DNA of 64,000 nucleotides, from contig JADLHT010000058.1 in assembly GCA_020848695.1 (NCBI GenBank), positions 1 to 64,000 on the forward strand, written 5' to 3'. Of the stretch, positions 62,355 through 64,000 are shown one piece after another (within the stretch, counting starts at the first letter, position 1; the number at the start of each line of letters is the position of its first letter). This DNA is from Saprospiraceae bacterium. GTDB taxonomy: Bacteria; Bacteroidota; Bacteroidia; Chitinophagales; Saprospiraceae. Position numbers and translations under genes: made by a program. The notes under the pieces are model-generated. The model saw nothing but the letters and a program-made list of their open reading frames with translations. It was not told the origin of the DNA and made no database searches.

Positions 62355-63209
62355 TTAATAGTTTAGAATTTTATTTTTTTCAAGAATGGAAAGTATTTGT
62401 TGCTTGTTGTTCAATACAGCATTGAACAATACTTCTATATCGATTTCAGAATCAGCATCATTCGTGTTTTCAGATATGCTCATGTACCCTCCACTGATAC
62501 GTTCAGAGTAGAGAACATCAGTAGGTGGTGTCATCGAATAATGAATTTCGAATCTTAATGCTTTAGAGATATCCTCAAGAGAGTAATTAAAAATGATTTT
62601 ACCGTCTTCTAACATTAATATTGGATCAATAAGATTAACCATATCTCTTACCTGATGGGTAGAGATTATAACAATTCGGTCATCCAACATGGCTTCTGTA
62701 ATGAGTTTTCTAAACTGACTCTTGCTGGGGATATCGAGTCCATTTGTAGGCTCGTCAAGGATTAATATTTTTGCCTGTGAAGCAATTGCAAAGGCCAGCA
62801 TCACTTTTTTCTTTTGACCAAAGGATAACTTATCCATTCGTTGTGTGCCTTGTAAACCTAACTCAGTGACTAAGCTTAAAAATTTGTCATAATCGAATCT
62901 GCCATAGAATGGGGCATAGGTGTATAAATATGAAAGGATGGTCATATTTGGAATTAAAGGTTCCTCCTGAATAAAAACAATCTCCGAGAGCATCTGAGGA
63001 AATCGATGTGTGGCATCCATATCCAGTACATTAATTTCCCCAACTTGTGGAAAAATCAATCCATTGATGAGTCTTAATAAAGTTGTTTTGCCGGCACCGT
63101 TTCTACCCAATAGTCCATATATCTTTCCGTGCTCTAATTGAAGATTCAATCCATTGAATAGTGGTTTTTTCTTGTTGTAGCTAAAATGAAGGTTTTGAAT
63201 ATCTATCAT
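62355..63209 (-). CDS. ABC transporter ATPase of the GntR-linked operon
   Basis: A 284-residue ATPase. Walker A is GRNGAGKTT (about 35-43), the signature is LSFGQKKK, Walker B ILILDEPTNGLD, and the switch His is in ISTHQV. It is the first gene of the operon that continues with the permease, the GntR regulator and probably the DUF2807 gene. Confidence 0.92.
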   Translation of the reverse strand: MIDIQNLHFSYNKKKPLFNGLNLQLEHGKIYGLLGRNGAGKTTLLRLINGLIFPQVGEINVLDMDATHRFPQMLSEIVFIQEEPLIPNMTILSYLYTYAPFYGRFDYDKFLSLVTELGLQGTQRMDKLSFGQKKKVMLAFAIASQAKILILDEPTNGLDIPSKSQFRKLITEAMLDDRIVIISTHQVRDMVNLIDPILMLEDGKIIFNYSLEDISKALRFEIHYSMTPPTDVLYSERISGGYMSISENTNDADSEIDIEVLFNAVLNNKQQILSILEKNKILNY

Positions 63210-63222
63210 ATTTGTTGTTTTA

Positions 63223-63244
63223 GTGTATTACATAACTAATACAC
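63223..63244 (-). promoter_or_regulatory. Palindromic operator, probably for the GntR/YtrA regulator
   Basis: GTGTATTA at 63223-63230 and TAATACAC at 63237-63244 form a perfect 8 bp inverted repeat with a six-base spacer. It lies 14 bases before the ABC ATPase start and just downstream of the -7 element, covering the predicted transcription start, the position of a repressor site. Confidence 0.65.
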
Positions 63245-63246
63245 CA

Positions 63247-63278
63247 CAAATGTATGATGCCATTTTAATATTGCCCAA
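63247..63278 (-). promoter_or_regulatory. Promoter of the GntR-linked ABC operon
   Basis: On the minus strand TACATTTG (63254 to 63247) is an exact TAnnTTTG -7 element, and TTG (63278 to 63276) lies 21 bases upstream as a -33 element. The predicted start falls inside the palindrome at 63223-63244. Confidence 0.6.
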
Positions 63279-63470
63279 GTTTTTATCCCATTTTTTTTAC
63301 ATTTTTATTTATTTAATATATAAAGTAAAGTAAAACAATAAATTAAGAATGAAGATTATATTGCTGAATGATTGATTAGTAAGACTAACAGTAAAGTTTA
63401 GTCTAATTAAGAAACACAATTATTCTACCTAGAGAAAGACAAGTTTTCTAAATGATTAAACATTTACTAA

Positions 63471-64000
63471 TCAGAACTTGACTAGTTTACCTAACAGAAT
63501 TATGTTATGTGGTTGATTCATTACCAGTTGATAGACACCTTTGGTCCAATTGATGCTATTTATTCGAATACTACTCTGATTCAAAGTAACAGATTGTTCG
63601 TAAACAATTTTACCGTGAATATCCATGACCAATAATTTAAATGGTTCTAAATGATTGGCGATTGTTACATCGAAATACTGATCGAATGGATTTGGTTTGA
63701 TCCCGATGACTGTTGAATTGGAAGTTTTAGAATTCAGCGTAACTAATTGTGTCTTGACGATATTGCTTATAGTCGGATTATTACAATTATTATGCATGAA
63801 AGCAAAATTTTCAATTATCGAATTGGATTGAAGATTAGTTTTAGTTCTGGTTGTAAATTGAATAATACCCTGGGATGCCAAGAAGTCAGAATTTTTTGAA
63901 ATCAGGTCAATATTCTCAAATACAAAGAATAATTTGTAAGCATTAATAAATTTGAAAGTATAAGGATGGCTTGCATGTATTATTCGAATACTTAAGGGAT
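63471..64000 (-). CDS. T9SS sorting-domain protein, 5' end outside window
   Basis: The frame is open to the right-hand window end, so the start lies beyond 64000; the TTG at 63881 is internal. The visible part begins with a short stretch (PYTFKF ... ENIDLISKNSDFLASQGIIQF) resembling the conserved beta-domain that often precedes the sorting signal in large Bacteroidota surface proteins. The C-terminal sorting domain follows (GIKPNPFDQYFDV to LLGKLVKF). What lies upstream is unknown. Confidence 0.8.
   Translation of the reverse strand, partial: PLSIRIIHASHPYTFKFINAYKLFFVFENIDLISKNSDFLASQGIIQFTTRTKTNLQSNSIIENFAFMHNNCNNPTISNIVKTQLVTLNSKTSNSTVIGIKPNPFDQYFDVTIANHLEPFKLLVMDIHGKIVYEQSVTLNQSSIRINSINWTKGVYQLVMNQPHNIILLGKLVKF

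Larger units (their letters stand above)
63210..63470. other. 261-base intergenic region with operator and promoter
   Basis: The left part (63210-63280) holds the ABC/GntR operon promoter and operator described separately. The rest, up to the cut T9SS gene, is AT-rich with no gene or clear hairpin that I can see. Confidence 0.5.

Noticed and set aside
1-64000. tRNA, rRNA, CRISPR arrays, IS elements, prophage
   Set aside because: None was seen by eye; no transposase, integrase or regular spaced repeats occur. A tRNA scan could still find a short gene that I missed.

Overview
The window is a 64 kb piece of an AT-rich chromosome from a member of the Bacteroidota. The support is several C-terminal type IX secretion (Por) sorting domains with SprB, PKD and FN3 repeats, the gliding genes gldA-gldF-gldG, a futalosine-pathway MqnP-like prenyltransferase, promoters of the Bacteroidota TAnnTTTG type, a Sec/lipoprotein (clade II-like) NosZ, and a fused CcoN-CcoO. 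Saprospiria or a related lineage is a guess. I saw no tRNA, rRNA, IS element, phage or CRISPR array. The genes at both window ends are cut.

Layout. 1-2324: end of a large FN3/LRR/PKD secreted protein. 2475-4966: TPR-HisKA_2 sensor kinase and LytTR response regulator. 4963-11975 (minus): nitrous oxide reduction cluster in the order cytochrome c, nosZ, fasciclin lipoprotein, nosL (fused to a membrane domain), nosD, nosF, nosY, with a hairpin terminator between the fasciclin gene and nosL. 11976-12356: divergent control region with two FNR-like boxes. 12357-22452 (plus): small membrane protein, MIP18-like protein, small Cys-rich protein, ccoI, ccoS, ccoNO, ccoQ, ccoP (duplicated haem domain), ccoG, ccoH and a SafE-like membrane protein. 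22468-24778 (minus): a FixL-like PAS kinase and a receiver-CRP/FNR fusion regulator. 24862-26318: CBS protein, UspA and an unknown protein, the first and last behind further FNR-like boxes.

26480-29668 (minus): gldA-gldF-gldG. 29904-45492 (plus): a surface polysaccharide cluster with Wzz, CDP-glucose synthesis, a C-methylated deoxysugar branch, Wzx, three glycosyltransferases, Wzy, an AsnB-type amidotransferase and a fused dehydrogenase. 45563-64000: mostly housekeeping genes. These are a catalytically degenerate FtsE-like protein, ffh, a thioredoxin-SprB secreted protein, mqnP, a DUF1573 lipoprotein, a PolX whose polymerase site is lost, hmgA, a BNR-type secreted protein, pfkA, a BadF-type kinase, 3-hydroxyacyl-CoA dehydrogenase, DUF983, and a YtrA-like GntR/ABC operon with its own palindromic operator. 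The last gene is another cut T9SS protein.

How it works together. The centre of the window (about 4.9-26.4 kb) reads as one low-oxygen respiratory module: N2O reductase and high-affinity cbb3 oxidase with their copper and haem assembly factors, plus a sensor kinase that keeps the FixL haem-ligand histidine and a regulator that joins a FixJ-like receiver to a FixK-like DNA-binding part. Four FNR-like boxes sit at the nos operon, the cco-side small gene, the kinase/CBS divergent region and the unknown gene at 26318. Their distances to -7 elements agree closely, which suggests a local regulon. That regulatory wiring is the most interesting item here; it is inferred from sequence only.
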